DNA from: Polynucleobacter meluiroseus
GTDB taxonomy: Bacteria > Pseudomonadota > Gammaproteobacteria > Burkholderiales > Burkholderiaceae
Reading direction: 5' to 3'
Length of the DNA: 64,000 nt
Assembly: GCA_945881875.1 (NCBI GenBank)
Contig: CAMCVH010000005.1
Location: forward strand, 62,001 to 126,000
The notes beneath the pieces were generated by a model. That model saw only the letters and a program-made list of their open reading frames with translations. It had not been told where the DNA came from and ran no database searches. Position 1 is the first letter of the stretch. The number at the start of each line of letters is the position of its first letter. This document shows positions 48,118 through 58,490 of this stretch, in pieces. A program made the position numbers and the translations under genes.

Positions 48118-50979
48118 TCAGGATGGTAAACGATTTAATTGACTTTTTAGTTTTTCAATAAGAGATTCAAATTCTGCAAGACGTTGCTTTTCTTGAACGA
48201 CGACCGTCTCTGGTGCGCGAGCAACAAAGCTTTCGTTATTCAGTTTGGCATTGGCTTTTGTAATTTCACCATTAATCCGATCAATTTCTTTCCCAAGGCG
48301 AAGTTTCTCAGATCCTGCATCAATCTCAACTTTTAGCAAAATTTTAGTATTGCCAACGATTGCTACTGGAGCGCCGGCACCATCGGCTTCGAGTTGAGCT
48401 TCACTCTCATATATCTTAACTTCTGAGAGTTTCGCTAATGCTTGAATATATGGCGCTGCGACTTTTAAGTATTCAGCGTCACCTAAAACATAAAGTGGTA
48501 CACGCAGAGCTGGGGAGATTTGCATTTCTCCACGTAAATTGCGGCACGCATCTACCAAAGCTTTAATTTCAGTGACCCAAGCTTCACTTTTCCCGTCGAT
48601 TTTTTGAGTTTGAGCAACTGGGTAAGCTTGAAGGGCGATAGATTGCTTTTCTTGAGACTCAATCGGTTTACCAGAAATTGGCGCAACAATTTGCCAAAGT
48701 TCCTCGGTGATAAATGGAATGACTGGGTGAGCTAAACGCAAGATAGTTTCAAGAACTCTTAAAAGAGTTCTGCGAGTAGCCCTTTGTTGTGCCGGCGTAC
48801 CGTTTTGAAGCTGAACTTTTGCTAGCTCCAAGTACCAATCACAGTACTCATCCCAAACAAATTGATAGATAGATGTGGAGATATTATCAAAGCGATAATC
48901 TTTGAAACCTTTTTCAATATCTACTTCAACTCTTTGTAAGAGAGAAACGATCCAGCGATCAGCCGGTGAGAAATTGAGGTAGCCTTCTGGACCGCACTCA
49001 CCAACACACTCTGCAATACCATTCTCTTGAGGTGTACCAGGACAGTTCATTAAAACGAATCTTGTGGCGTTCCATAGTTTGTTACAGAAGTTTCTGTAAC
49101 CTTCACAGCGTTTTTGGTCGAAATTAATACTGCGACCAAGAGTGGCCATCGATGCGAATGTAAACCTCAATGCATCTGTACCAAATGCTGGAATACCATC
49201 TGGGTACTCTTTCTTAGTCTTCTTGGTAATGCTCTCGGCTTGCTTGGGATTCATTAAGCCTGTCGTACGCTTTGCCAGAAGGGTTTCAAGGTCAATGCCA
49301 TCAATAAGATCAATTGGGTCCAAGGTATTGCCTTTGGACTTACTCATCTTTTGACCCTCAGCATCTCTGACTAAGCCGTGAACATAAACAGTCTCAAAAG
49401 GAATCTTGCCAGTGAAGTGGCAGGTCATCATGACCATGCGTGCCACCCAGAAGAAAATAATGTCAAACCCAGTAACTAGAGCTGATGAAGGTAAAAAGTG
49501 CGCTAATTCTGGCGTTTTGTTGGGCCACCCAAGTGAAGAAAATGGAACTAGAGCAGAGCTAAACCATGTATCCAAAACGTCATCATCACGACGTAATGAG
49601 CCCGTGTAGCCAGTAGCTTTTGCTTTAGCTTTCGCTTCATCTTCAGTTCTAGCAACAACAATCTTTCCATCTTCTTGATACCAAGCTGGAATCTGATGCC
49701 CCCACCATAATTGTCTTGAGATACACCAATCTTGGATACCCTCTAGCCACTGGTTATACGTCGTAGTCCAATTTTCTGGAACAAATTTCACATCGCCACA
49801 TTTCACAGCATCGAGTGCAGCTTCGGCAATTGATTTACCTGGGCGGTATAAATTGTGTTCTGAGGGCTTAGACATTGCCACGAACCATTGATCGGTTAGC
49901 ATTGGCTCAATCACTGATTTAGTTCTATCTCCTCTAGGCACCATTAGGGTGTGAGGCTGAACTTTTTCTAACAAGTTCAAAGACTCTAAATCTGTCACGA
50001 TGAGTTTTCTTGCATCAAAACGATCAAGCCCTTGATACTTTTTAGGGGCTTGATGATTGATCTTGGCATCCAAGGTCAAGATATTGATCATTTCTAATTG
50101 GTGGCGTAAGCCAACCGCGTAGTCATTAAAGTCGTGAGCTGGAGTTACTTTTACAACACCAGTACCAAATGCAGGATCAACGTAATCATCAGCAATGATC
50201 GGAATCTTTCGATCAGAAAGAGGCAAATTAACTGTTTGACCAATCAAATGTTTATAACGCTCATCTTCTGGGTGAACCATCACAGCCACGTCACCCAACA
50301 TTGTTTCTGGTCGTGTAGTGGCAACTGTCAAATGGCCTGAGCCATCTGTTAATGGGTAGCGTATGTGCCACATCGAACCTTGTTCTTCTTCGCTCTCAAC
50401 TTCTAGGTCTGAGACAGCGGTACCAAGAATAGGATCCCAGTTCACCAAGCGCTTGCCTCTATAAATTAAACCTTGCTCATATAAAGTGACAAATACTTCA
50501 ACAACAGCTTGTGACATTTTGTCATCCATCGTGAAATATTCACGGCTCCAATCAATGGAAGCCCCCAAGCGGCGGATTTGACGGGTGATGGTTGAGCCTG
50601 ATTGTTCTTTCCATGCCCAGACCTTCTCGAGGAACTTTTCTCTTCCTAAATCGTGTCTAGACACCTTTTGAGCATCTAATTGTCTTTCAACTACGATCTG
50701 AGTAGCGATACCAGCATGGTCGGTACCTGGGACCCAGAGAGTATTCTTGCCGCTCATCCGAGCATGTCTAGCTAAGCCATCCATGATCGTTTGATTGAAG
50801 GCGTGACCCATATGAAGGGTGCCGGTGACGTTGGGCGGAGGCAGTTGGATGCAGAAACTAGCCTTTTGGTCGTCCAAAGTAGCGGTGGCAATACCCCTTT
50901 TTTCCCACTCGGGGCCCCATTGGGCCTCGATGTTGGAGGGTTCGAAAGATTTAGCGAGATCAGAAAGATTTTTAGACAT
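48118..50979 (-). CDS. valS: Valyl-tRNA synthetase
   Basis: Class I synthetase of 953 residues. It has '[21 protein letters not shown]' (HIGH motif HMGH), the editing domain with '[10 protein letters not shown]', '[14 protein letters not shown]' (KMSKS) and a C-terminal coiled coil ('[26 protein letters not shown]' to '[12 protein letters not shown]'). I chose ATG 50979 ('[14 protein letters not shown]'); the only upstream extension uses TTG/CTG. No Shine-Dalgarno sequence precedes it and a TATAAT lies 9-14 bases upstream, so the mRNA may be leaderless. galU follows. Confidence 0.97.
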   Translation of the reverse strand: MSKNLSDLAKSFEPSNIEAQWGPEWEKRGIATATLDDQKASFCIQLPPPNVTGTLHMGHAFNQTIMDGLARHARMSGKNTLWVPGTDHAGIATQIVVERQLDAQKVSRHDLGREKFLEKVWAWKEQSGSTITRQIRRLGASIDWSREYFTMDDKMSQAVVEVFVTLYEQGLIYRGKRLVNWDPILGTAVSDLEVESEEEQGSMWHIRYPLTDGSGHLTVATTRPETMLGDVAVMVHPEDERYKHLIGQTVNLPLSDRKIPIIADDYVDPAFGTGVVKVTPAHDFNDYAVGLRHQLEMINILTLDAKINHQAPKKYQGLDRFDARKLIVTDLESLNLLEKVQPHTLMVPRGDRTKSVIEPMLTDQWFVAMSKPSEHNLYRPGKSIAEAALDAVKCGDVKFVPENWTTTYNQWLEGIQDWCISRQLWWGHQIPAWYQEDGKIVVARTEDEAKAKAKATGYTGSLRRDDDVLDTWFSSALVPFSSLGWPNKTPELAHFLPSSALVTGFDIIFFWVARMVMMTCHFTGKIPFETVYVHGLVRDAEGQKMSKSKGNTLDPIDLIDGIDLETLLAKRTTGLMNPKQAESITKKTKKEYPDGIPAFGTDALRFTFASMATLGRSINFDQKRCEGYRNFCNKLWNATRFVLMNCPGTPQENGIAECVGECGPEGYLNFSPADRWIVSLLQRVEVDIEKGFKDYRFDNISTSIYQFVWDEYCDWYLELAKVQLQNGTPAQQRATRRTLLRVLETILRLAHPVIPFITEELWQIVAPISGKPIESQEKQSIALQAYPVAQTQKIDGKSEAWVTEIKALVDACRNLRGEMQISPALRVPLYVLGDAEYLKVAAPYIQALAKLSEVKIYESEAQLEADGAGAPVAIVGNTKILLKVEIDAGSEKLRLGKEIDRINGEITKANAKLNNESFVARAPETVVVQEKQRLAEFESLIEKLKSQLNRLPS

Positions 50980-50987
50980 AAGCAGCA

Positions 50988-50995
50988 ATTATAAT
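50988..50995. promoter_or_regulatory. Palindromic -10 shared by divergent valS and uvrD
   Basis: The self-complementary AATTATAATT (50987-50996) reads TATAAT on both strands: rightward 50990-50995 (25 bases before the uvrD GTG) and leftward 50993-50988 (9 bases before the valS ATG). No good -35 was found for either direction. Confidence 0.4.
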
Positions 50996-51019
50996 TTTTT
51001 GTTGAACCTAAAGGCACAT

Positions 51020-53317
51020 GTGACGAATATTCTTAATAATCTCAATCCAGAACAGCACGAAGCAGTCACTTTACCGCCCGTCAATGAGGCCGGAAATGCA
51101 CAGTCTGCAATGATCTTGGCTGGAGCTGGCAGTGGCAAGACCAAAGTACTAACAACTCGCATTGCATGGTTAATTCAGACATCTCAGGCGTCTCCTGCAG
51201 GTATTTTGGCTGTAACTTTCACTAATAAAGCTGCCAAAGAGATGATGACCCGTCTTTCAGCGATGATGCCCATCAATACTCGGGGTATGTGGGTAGGTAC
51301 TTTCCACGGCCTTTGTAATCGATTATTGAGGGCGCACCATAAAGATGCTGGATTACCGTCAACTTTCCAGATTTTAGATACACAAGATCAGCTATCGGCG
51401 ATCAAGAGACTTCTCAAGTCTTTAAAAATCGATGATGAAAAATATCCGCCGAAACAACTTCAATATTTCATTGCACATGCCAAAGAAAAAGGTATGCGTG
51501 CAAAAGATATGGATCGTGGTGATTCTTTTCAAAATACGATGGTGGAGCTCTATCAAGCTTATGAAGAGCAGTGCCAACGCGAGGGCGTCGTTGATTTTGC
51601 CGAACTTTTATTGAGAAGCTATGAGTTACTCAAACACCACCCGGCTATTCGCGAGCACTACCAAGAGCGTTTTCGCCACATTCTAGTGGATGAGTTTCAA
51701 GATACCAACGCTTTGCAATATGCGTGGTTAAAACTGATATCTGGTTATGGCTCATCCAAGCCAAGTTCTGTTTTCGCTGTAGGTGATGATGATCAAAGTA
51801 TTTACGCGTTTCGAGGAGCTGACGTTGAGAACATGCGTTTATTTGAAAAACATTTCAAGCCACACTTAGTAAAGCTTGAACAAAATTACCGCTCTTTTGG
51901 GCATATTCTTGATGCGGCCAACCATCTCATTTCTAACAATACAGAGCGCTTAGGTAAGAATTTAAGAACTGATGCAGGACATGGTGAGCCAGTCAGAGTT
52001 TATGAGGCAGCAACGGATGGAACGGAAGCTGCTTGGATGGTAGATGAGATCAAAAGTTTGATTAATAGCGGCGGCACACGAAGCGAAACAGCAATTCTCT
52101 ATAGAAGTAATGCGCAATCTCGAATTATTGAACATGGATTGTTTTCTGCAGGTATTCCTTATCGCGTTTATGGTGGCTTGCGATTCTTTGAGCGAGCTGA
52201 GATTAAGCATGCCTTGGCTTATTTACGATTATTAGAAAATCCTAATGACGACACATCGTTTTCTAGAGTCGTGAACTTTCCAACCAGAGGTATTGGCGCC
52301 AAGAGTATTGAAACCCTACAAGATAGCGCTAAGCTTAACAATAGTTCTTTTTACGCTGCAGCTCCTTACTTAGATGGTAAAGCAGGCACATCTATCTCTG
52401 CCTTCATTCGATTAATTGATCATATGAGAGATGCAACGCGCCATTACTCCTTACCTGAGACAGTCGATTACGTGATTCAGAATAGCGGACTCATACAACA
52501 TTATTTGACTGAGCGCGAAGGTCAAGATCGCGTAGAAAACTTACAAGAATTAGTGAATGCGGCAACAGCATTTATTGCTGAGGAAGGGATACCTCAAGAT
52601 ACCGCAGCAGGCACTTCAGATACTGAAGTTGTAGTTGAAATGTCACCACTGGCTGGGTTCTTAGCTCATGCTTCGTTAGAAGCTGGCGATAACCAAGCTC
52701 AAGCTGGGCAGGATGCTGTTCAATTAATGACTGTCCATGCTGCTAAGGGCTTGGAATTTACCAATGTATTCATTACAGGACTTGAAGAGGGATTATTTCC
52801 TCATGAAAATAGTGTGAACGAAGCAGACGGCTTGGAAGAGGAGCGTCGTTTAATGTATGTAGCGATTACTCGAGCTAAAGAGAGATTATTTTTGTCTCAT
52901 ACTCAATCAAGACTTTTGCATGGGCAAGTTCGCTACAACCTACCTTCACGTTTTTTAGATGAGTTACCAGCAGAATCACTCAAGCATTTAACACCTAAGA
53001 ATAAAGATGCACGTTGGGGTAGTACGACTACTACCAGAATGCCTTCTTGGTCAGAAGGTAGTGATTGGGGTGGACGATCAGCCACCATCCCGCGTTCAAT
53101 GCCTAGCTCTATTACAAGCCCTATTAGCAGTCTGTCGTGTAAAGAAAATGGACATGGTTTTAGAGTGGGGCAAAGTGTTTTTCATACTAAGTTTGGCGAA
53201 GGTCGCATTTTGGCCATTGAAGGTAGTGGTGATGAAGCCAAAGCGCAAGTTAACTTCAATCGGCATGGACCTAAATGGTTGCAATTAGCCATTGCTAAAT
53301 TAACAGCGATTGATTAG
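51020..53317 (+). CDS. uvrD: DNA helicase II, UvrD type
   Basis: SF1A 3'-5' helicase of 765 residues for nucleotide-excision and mismatch repair. Visible motifs: Q motif 'LNPEQHEAV', Walker A 'AGAGSGKTKVL', Ia 'AVTFTNKAAKEM', 'MWVGTFHGLCNRLLRAHH', Walker B 'VDEFQDTN', III 'VFAVGDDDQSIYAFRGA', IV 'LEQNYRS', V 'QLMTVHAAKGLEF' and VI 'YVAITRAKERLFL'. The C-terminal 'GQSVFHTKFGEGRILAIEGSGDEAKAQVNF' is the RNA-polymerase-binding Tudor-like domain. The start is GTG at 51020 with AAAGG upstream; the frame stays open farther back inside valS on the other strand. Confidence 0.95.
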   Translation: MTNILNNLNPEQHEAVTLPPVNEAGNAQSAMILAGAGSGKTKVLTTRIAWLIQTSQASPAGILAVTFTNKAAKEMMTRLSAMMPINTRGMWVGTFHGLCNRLLRAHHKDAGLPSTFQILDTQDQLSAIKRLLKSLKIDDEKYPPKQLQYFIAHAKEKGMRAKDMDRGDSFQNTMVELYQAYEEQCQREGVVDFAELLLRSYELLKHHPAIREHYQERFRHILVDEFQDTNALQYAWLKLISGYGSSKPSSVFAVGDDDQSIYAFRGADVENMRLFEKHFKPHLVKLEQNYRSFGHILDAANHLISNNTERLGKNLRTDAGHGEPVRVYEAATDGTEAAWMVDEIKSLINSGGTRSETAILYRSNAQSRIIEHGLFSAGIPYRVYGGLRFFERAEIKHALAYLRLLENPNDDTSFSRVVNFPTRGIGAKSIETLQDSAKLNNSSFYAAAPYLDGKAGTSISAFIRLIDHMRDATRHYSLPETVDYVIQNSGLIQHYLTEREGQDRVENLQELVNAATAFIAEEGIPQDTAAGTSDTEVVVEMSPLAGFLAHASLEAGDNQAQAGQDAVQLMTVHAAKGLEFTNVFITGLEEGLFPHENSVNEADGLEEERRLMYVAITRAKERLFLSHTQSRLLHGQVRYNLPSRFLDELPAESLKHLTPKNKDARWGSTTTTRMPSWSEGSDWGGRSATIPRSMPSSITSPISSLSCKENGHGFRVGQSVFHTKFGEGRILAIEGSGDEAKAQVNFNRHGPKWLQLAIAKLTAID

Positions 53318-53374
53318 TCACTACTTAAGTTATTTAATTCAAAAAAACGATTGTTGATTGAACTAAGTGATTGA

Positions 53375-54157
53375 TTACTCAGAACCCTCAGTAATTTCTT
53401 TATTGAAGCAAGCTTTCCAGGTGGCAAAGAAGGAACAGTACATCACTGTCAATGCTGCCATAGAGTAAGGTGGAATGATAAAAGGGATAGCTACTCTTAA
53501 ACCAATACCATCAAGAAATGCTTCAATAAAAAAAGGTACGGCTACGATAAAAACTGACCATATCATTAGGTAGAAAATAAATGCTGCACGATTAGACCAA
53601 CAAGCAATCCAGCTTGAAAATAATGCTTGGGCGACTGACATCTTTTCCCAAACAATCAATACGGGCGCAAACCACATCAGCATAGCTACTGGGATGTAGA
53701 GAAGCACTCCAACACCCAATCCAAAATAAAGCCCTTTAACTTCCCTGATCGTGAGTGGGTTGGGCTCCGTTAACAAAGGAATGAGTTGCTTAAAGTCAAT
53801 GAAGGCGCTAGCAATCAAACTTAGGATCAATACCAGAAATGCATAGACAGTTCCTAGAGCCAACAAGTTTTTTCTGATAGCTGGACCATGGTCTTTAAGG
53901 CCCACTAAATAGACTGTTGGGACAACGCGTTCACCGCGAATAACTCTTTGACAAGCTGTCATAAAGCCAACTGTGATAGCTGGCGTTAATAGTAAAACTA
54001 GAAATACTCCAAATACTGGAATCAAAATCGCAAATTGTGCGAGAAAGATATATAGAAAAACCAACATCAAAAATGTTAAAGGATTTTTCTTAAACAGCCA
54101 TAAGCCTTGTCTAATCCAAAGATAGCCATCTGCTGCTTTTGTTTTATTAAGTTGCAT
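53375..54157 (-). CDS. BPSS1780-family multi-pass membrane protein
   Basis: A 260-residue inner-membrane protein with about six hydrophobic segments (near 28-48, 50-70, 100-120, 148-168, 190-212 and 225-245). The N-terminal 'GYLWIRQGLWLFKKNPLTFLMLVFLYIFL' and 'VGFMTACQRVIRGERVVP' blocks match the family named after Burkholderia BPSS1780. No function is established. It is the third gene of the leftward DUF2782-thrB group, 14 bases after thrB. Confidence 0.8.
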   Translation of the reverse strand: MQLNKTKAADGYLWIRQGLWLFKKNPLTFLMLVFLYIFLAQFAILIPVFGVFLVLLLTPAITVGFMTACQRVIRGERVVPTVYLVGLKDHGPAIRKNLLALGTVYAFLVLILSLIASAFIDFKQLIPLLTEPNPLTIREVKGLYFGLGVGVLLYIPVAMLMWFAPVLIVWEKMSVAQALFSSWIACWSNRAAFIFYLMIWSVFIVAVPFFIEAFLDGIGLRVAIPFIIPPYSMAALTVMYCSFFATWKACFNKEITEGSE

Positions 54158-54171
54158 AAGAGTCGTTTAGG

Positions 54172-55170
54172 TTATTTCTTGTGAATATGAGCATTAATGA
54201 CGGAAGGATACTCTCGGCGGAGTTTTAAAATTCTCTCAAAATGTGTAGGGTCATGTGGTGTGAGCATTTCTGCTTCACGGGGAAGGTAAAAATCCCATAA
54301 GCGTGAAATCCAAAACCTCAAAGCTGCCGCTCTGAGCATCATTGACCATGAATCTATCTCAACCTGTTTCAATGGGCGTACTGTCTGATATTGCTTTATT
54401 AGTCCTTGGGATCTAGCCATATCAAGTTCACCAGTCTTTAGGTTAATACACCAGTCATTCACTGTGACGGCTAAATCAAATAACCACTTGTCGTTACCGG
54501 CAAAATAAAAATCAAAAAATCCACCTAAATGATCTTTGCCATCAGAGTTATCAAATAAAACATTATCTCTAAATAAGTCACAATGACTTGGTCCTTCAGG
54601 CAGTTGATTGTATTGGGGGCTACTGAAAAAATTCATTTGTTCGTTTAACTCATCCATGATGAGAGTTTTTTGAGCATCATTCAGATGCATCAAGATCTTG
54701 GGTACCGTCTCTTGCCACCAAGCAAGGCTTCGTAAATTAGGTTGCGATAATTTAAAGTCTTGTCCCGCAAAGTGCATGCGTGCCAGCATGGCGCCAACTG
54801 CTTCGCAATGAGCAACATCGGGATTTAATCGAGAGGAGCCTGATAATTTCGACACTATCGCCGCAGGTTTACCGTTGAGGAAACCCAGGATACTTTTTTT
54901 GTTGTCCCTTACCGGTGCTGGCACTGAAATATCTTTGAGTGCTAAATGCTCCATGAGCTCTAGGTAGAAGGGGAGCTGTTCTTTAGTTAAGCGCTCGAAT
55001 AGTGTGAGGACATATTCATCAGAGACACCATCTTTACTAGTGCTTAAAAAAAAGTTGGAGTTCTCAATACCTGAGCTGATGCCTTTGATATCTGTTGCGA
55101 CGCCCAGTTGATAGTGTTGACTTAACCAAACGTTCACTTCATTAAGATTAACGGAGGTAAAGACAGCCAT
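54172..55170 (-). CDS. thrB: Homoserine kinase, ThrB type II (APH-fold)
   Basis: Phosphorylates homoserine for threonine synthesis. The 332-residue protein belongs to the aminoglycoside-phosphotransferase-like homoserine kinases rather than the GHMP type of E. coli. The start '[23 protein letters not shown]' and '[15 protein letters not shown]' are typical. The catalytic loop is '[13 protein letters not shown]' (H196, D198, N203), followed by the metal-binding '[10 protein letters not shown]' (D220). It has a strong GGAGG ribosome binding site and lies between DUF2782 and BPSS1780-type genes. Confidence 0.94.
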   Translation of the reverse strand: MAVFTSVNLNEVNVWLSQHYQLGVATDIKGISSGIENSNFFLSTSKDGVSDEYVLTLFERLTKEQLPFYLELMEHLALKDISVPAPVRDNKKSILGFLNGKPAAIVSKLSGSSRLNPDVAHCEAVGAMLARMHFAGQDFKLSQPNLRSLAWWQETVPKILMHLNDAQKTLIMDELNEQMNFFSSPQYNQLPEGPSHCDLFRDNVLFDNSDGKDHLGGFFDFYFAGNDKWLFDLAVTVNDWCINLKTGELDMARSQGLIKQYQTVRPLKQVEIDSWSMMLRAAALRFWISRLWDFYLPREAEMLTPHDPTHFERILKLRREYPSVINAHIHKK

Positions 55171-55176
55171 GATCGA

Positions 55177-55581
55177 TTAGAAGGGCATTCGAATGGTAGG
55201 CACGCGAATCGTATCTTGCTCGCGTTTTGGGTTGCTTGAGTCGTTAGGGGCAGTCATTTCATAGGTACCAAAAGCACCTTCAACGACCACCTCAGTTGGT
55301 TTACCGCTCTCTTTGTATTCTTTGATACTCGTACCATCTGCCTCTTTGTGCTCAAAACTAGGCTTTTTAGGGTCAGCTTTACCAGTTTCAGCATTATTTT
55401 TAACTGCTTTACTGATGGGTTGCTCATTGATATTTTTGAGTTCATCGGCACTTAAGGCTTGTCCACCTTGAGCGCTAAGTCCATGAGAAATAACAATAAA
55501 AATAGAGAATATCGCTACCGAGATGACTCTGAAAGGTGATTTTTTTGGGCGCATAAATGAAGAAAATGTGTAAGTGATCAT
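55177..55581 (-). CDS. DUF2782 exported protein, function unknown
   Basis: A small protein (134 residues from ATG 55581) with a signal-peptide-like segment after 'MRPKKSPFRVIS' ('VAIFSIFIVISHGLSAQG', cleavage likely after LSA). The mature part is hydrophilic and ends in the DUF2782 block 'GTSIKEYKESGKPTEVVVEGAFGTYEM' and 'RVPTIRMPF'. The start is uncertain: ATG 55581 (leaderless if the TACAAT at 55592-55587 is its -10) or ATG 55554 directly before the signal peptide. It is divergent from polA across 21 bases and precedes thrB by six. Confidence 0.75.
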   Translation of the reverse strand: MITYTFSSFMRPKKSPFRVISVAIFSIFIVISHGLSAQGGQALSADELKNINEQPISKAVKNNAETGKADPKKPSFEHKEADGTSIKEYKESGKPTEVVVEGAFGTYEMTAPNDSSNPKREQDTIRVPTIRMPF

Positions 55582-55586
55582 GCTTG

Positions 55587-55596
55587 ATTGTACGAT
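55587..55596. promoter_or_regulatory. Overlapping divergent -10 boxes of DUF2782 gene and polA
   Basis: Leftward TACAAT (55592-55587) ends six bases from ATG 55581. Rightward TACGAT (55591-55596) ends seven bases from the polA ATG at 55603. The boxes overlap. Neither gene has a Shine-Dalgarno sequence at these starts. The -35 regions are poor. Confidence 0.35.
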
Positions 55597-55602
55597 TGTG
55601 GG

Positions 55603-58425
55603 ATGTCTACACATCGCCTTTTGCTAGTTGACGGTTCTAGCTACCTATACCGTGCCTTTCATGCCATGCCTGATTTACGTAATCCGCAAGGATTTCCAAC
55701 TGGCGCTATTCAAGGAATGGTCAACATGATGAGGCGTGCTCGGACTGAATTAGACGCTGATCATATTGCTTGTATATTTGACGCTAAAGGTAAAACCTTC
55801 AGAGATGAAATGTACCCAGAGTACAAAGCGAATCGCTCATCAATGCCCGAAGATTTGGCTTTACAAATTGAAGCCATCCATAAAGTAGTCAAAGCCATGG
55901 GATGGCCAGTCTTATCCGTTTCAGGGATAGAGGCAGATGATGTTATTGGTACTCTAGCCAAACAAGCAAAAGCATCTAACTGGACTGTTCTGATTTCAAC
56001 TGGTGATAAAGATTTAGCTCAACTTGTTGAGCCAGGTATTAGCCTCATCAATACGATGACTGAGGAGCGCTTAGATACTGAAGGAGTTCTTAATAAATTT
56101 GGTGTTTTGCCTGAGAGGATTGTTGACTATCTTTCGATCATGGGAGATACAGTCGATAACGTGCCGGGTGTTCCTAAGGCTGGTCCCAAAACAGCTGTGA
56201 AATGGTTGAATGAATTTGGAACTTTAGACGAACTGATGAAGCGCTCATCTGAAGTCAAAGGGGTTGTTGGCGAAAATCTCAGAGCTAGTCTTGACTGGCT
56301 GCCTAAAGCTCGCGAATTGGTAACAGTCAAAATCGATTGCGACCTTTCTGAGCATTTAATTGGGCTGCATGATTTGCATGCCAAAGATGAAGACAGAGAT
56401 ACCTTACGTGAACTATTTACAGAGTTTGGGTTTAAGTCACTTTTGCGAGAATTAGATCGGGCTAGCGGAAATAACTCTTCTAATTCAGGGTCTAACAGCG
56501 CAGATAAAAATCTCAGTAATGCCCAAGCTAAAACTGATACACCTTCAATTTCAACTACAAACTCTCAAGCTAATAATAGTGGTGATCAATTGGGCTTTGT
56601 CGCTGAGCATCCTCAGGAGGTGATGGCAAGAAATTACACTTGTGTCACCACAGAATCAGCGTTTCATGAGTGGCTCAAAAAAATACAAGACGCATCACTT
56701 ACTTGTGTGGATACTGAAACTACTGGTTTAGATGCGCTGCGCGTCAGTTTGGTGGGTATCTCATTAGCAGTAACTCCAGGCGAGGCTTGTTACATTCCGC
56801 TTGCCCACACAACAAACGAAGATCAACTGGATAAAAAGTGGGTACTAAAACAATTGAGACCTTGGCTAGAGGGTGAGCAATATAAAAAATTAGGTCAGAA
56901 TCTTAAATACGATATTCATATTTTTGCAAATGAAGGCATCACTCTTAAGGGAGTGGAGCATGACACTCTATTGCAGTCTTATGTGCTGGAGTCACATCGT
57001 AGCCATGACATGGATGGCTTGGCCCAGAGACATTTGGGTGAGAAGACTACGACTTATGAAGAAGTTTGCGGTAAGGGCGTTCATCAAATAACTTTTGATC
57101 AAGTTAATCTAGAAACCGCCTCTAAGTACGCTGCTGAAGATGCAGATATCACCTTACGATTACATCATGCGATGTATCCCGCTATTACCGCAGATGAAAA
57201 GCTTTTATTGATTTATCGTGATATCGAAATGCCGGCCATGCACGCTTTAGGTGTGATGGAGAGAAATGGTATTTTGATTGATGTGCCAAAGTTGGCGGCT
57301 CAAGCACAAGTGGTTGGGCAGAGATTGCTTGAGCTAGAAAAGCAAATCCATGATTTGGCTGGACAGCCTTTTAACATTCAATCGCCAAAACAAATTGCCG
57401 AAATACTTTTTGGTAAGTTAGAGTTGCCAGTCATAAAAAAGACTCCTCTTGGTGCACCTTCTACTGATGAGGAAGTGCTGCAAAAGTTAGCTGAGAACTA
57501 TCCTCTTCCTGCAAAAATACTGGACTATAGAAGTTTGGCGAAGTTGCAATCAACTTATATTGAAAAATTACCAAGAATGGTAAATCCTAAAACTGGCAGA
57601 GTGCATACGAGCTATTCTCAAGCTGTTGCCGTTACTGGGCGTTTGGCTTCAAGTGATCCTAACTTACAAAACATCCCAGTAAGAACTGAAGAGGGTCGTA
57701 AGATCAGGGAAGCATTTATTGCTAAGCCTGGCACTGTGATGGTATCAGCGGATTACTCACAAATCGAATTAAGAATCATGGCCCATATTGCCGAAGACGA
57801 AAGTCTTCTTAAAGCATTTTCTGCAGGTGAAGATATTCATAAAGCAACTGCTGGTGAAATGTTCCATGTTGATGTCAAAGAGGTCACTTCTGAGCAACGT
57901 CGTTATGCCAAGGTCATTAACTTTGGTTTGATTTATGGCATGAGTGCATTTGGTTTGGCAGGCAATCTTGGTATTGAAAGATCGGCTGCTCAACAATATA
58001 TCGATACCTACTTTGCCAGGTATCCAGGCGTTGCGGACTATATGGCAAAGACACGCATTTCTGCCAAAGAGCGAGGTTATGTTGAGACTGTATTCGGGCG
58101 CCGCTTATGGTTGCCCGAAATCAGAAGCGCTAATGGCATGAGACGCCAGGGTGCTGAGCGAGCTGCTATTAATGCTCCTATGCAAGGTACCGCGGCAGAT
58201 TTGATTAAATTAGCCATGATTGCAGTTCAAGTTTGGATTGAGCAAGAAAAGCTCGATACAAGGATGCTTTTGCAAGTCCATGATGAATTGGTTTTAGAGG
58301 TTCCTCACGCTGAACTTGAATTAGTTAAGCAAAATTTACCTCGTTTAATGACTGAAGTGGCTCAGTTGAAGGTACCATTGCTAGTTGAAGTTGGAGTTGG
58401 TGCTAATTGGGAAGAAGCGCATTAA
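55603..58425 (+). CDS. polA: DNA polymerase I
   Basis: Repair and Okazaki-fragment polymerase of 940 residues. The N-terminal 5'-nuclease has 'LLLVDGSSYLYRAFHAMPDL' and 'GIEADDVIGTLA'. A Ser/Asn-rich linker (about 292-335) leads to an intact 3'-5' exonuclease ('CVDTETTGLDALRVSLVG', DxE motif; 'GQNLKYDIHIF'). The polymerase domain has motif A 'DYSQIELRIMAH', motif B 'RRYAKVINFGLIYGMSAFGLA' and motif C 'QVHDELVLEVP'. The family start is ATG 55603; the frame is open slightly farther upstream. It is divergent from the DUF2782 gene. Confidence 0.98.
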   Translation: MSTHRLLLVDGSSYLYRAFHAMPDLRNPQGFPTGAIQGMVNMMRRARTELDADHIACIFDAKGKTFRDEMYPEYKANRSSMPEDLALQIEAIHKVVKAMGWPVLSVSGIEADDVIGTLAKQAKASNWTVLISTGDKDLAQLVEPGISLINTMTEERLDTEGVLNKFGVLPERIVDYLSIMGDTVDNVPGVPKAGPKTAVKWLNEFGTLDELMKRSSEVKGVVGENLRASLDWLPKARELVTVKIDCDLSEHLIGLHDLHAKDEDRDTLRELFTEFGFKSLLRELDRASGNNSSNSGSNSADKNLSNAQAKTDTPSISTTNSQANNSGDQLGFVAEHPQEVMARNYTCVTTESAFHEWLKKIQDASLTCVDTETTGLDALRVSLVGISLAVTPGEACYIPLAHTTNEDQLDKKWVLKQLRPWLEGEQYKKLGQNLKYDIHIFANEGITLKGVEHDTLLQSYVLESHRSHDMDGLAQRHLGEKTTTYEEVCGKGVHQITFDQVNLETASKYAAEDADITLRLHHAMYPAITADEKLLLIYRDIEMPAMHALGVMERNGILIDVPKLAAQAQVVGQRLLELEKQIHDLAGQPFNIQSPKQIAEILFGKLELPVIKKTPLGAPSTDEEVLQKLAENYPLPAKILDYRSLAKLQSTYIEKLPRMVNPKTGRVHTSYSQAVAVTGRLASSDPNLQNIPVRTEEGRKIREAFIAKPGTVMVSADYSQIELRIMAHIAEDESLLKAFSAGEDIHKATAGEMFHVDVKEVTSEQRRYAKVINFGLIYGMSAFGLAGNLGIERSAAQQYIDTYFARYPGVADYMAKTRISAKERGYVETVFGRRLWLPEIRSANGMRRQGAERAAINAPMQGTAADLIKLAMIAVQVWIEQEKLDTRMLLQVHDELVLEVPHAELELVKQNLPRLMTEVAQLKVPLLVEVGVGANWEEAH

Positions 58426-58490
58426 TTTAAATTAAGAATAAGTAAGAAATAAAAAGTTAGCAGTAATGTCAATCAAACATGGAGACAAAA

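Noticed and set aside
53318..53374. Imperfect inverted repeat between uvrD and the BPSS1780-type gene as a terminator
   Set aside because: Pairing between TCACTACTTAAGTT and the GAACTAAGTGATTGA region has several mismatches, no GC core and no T-run.
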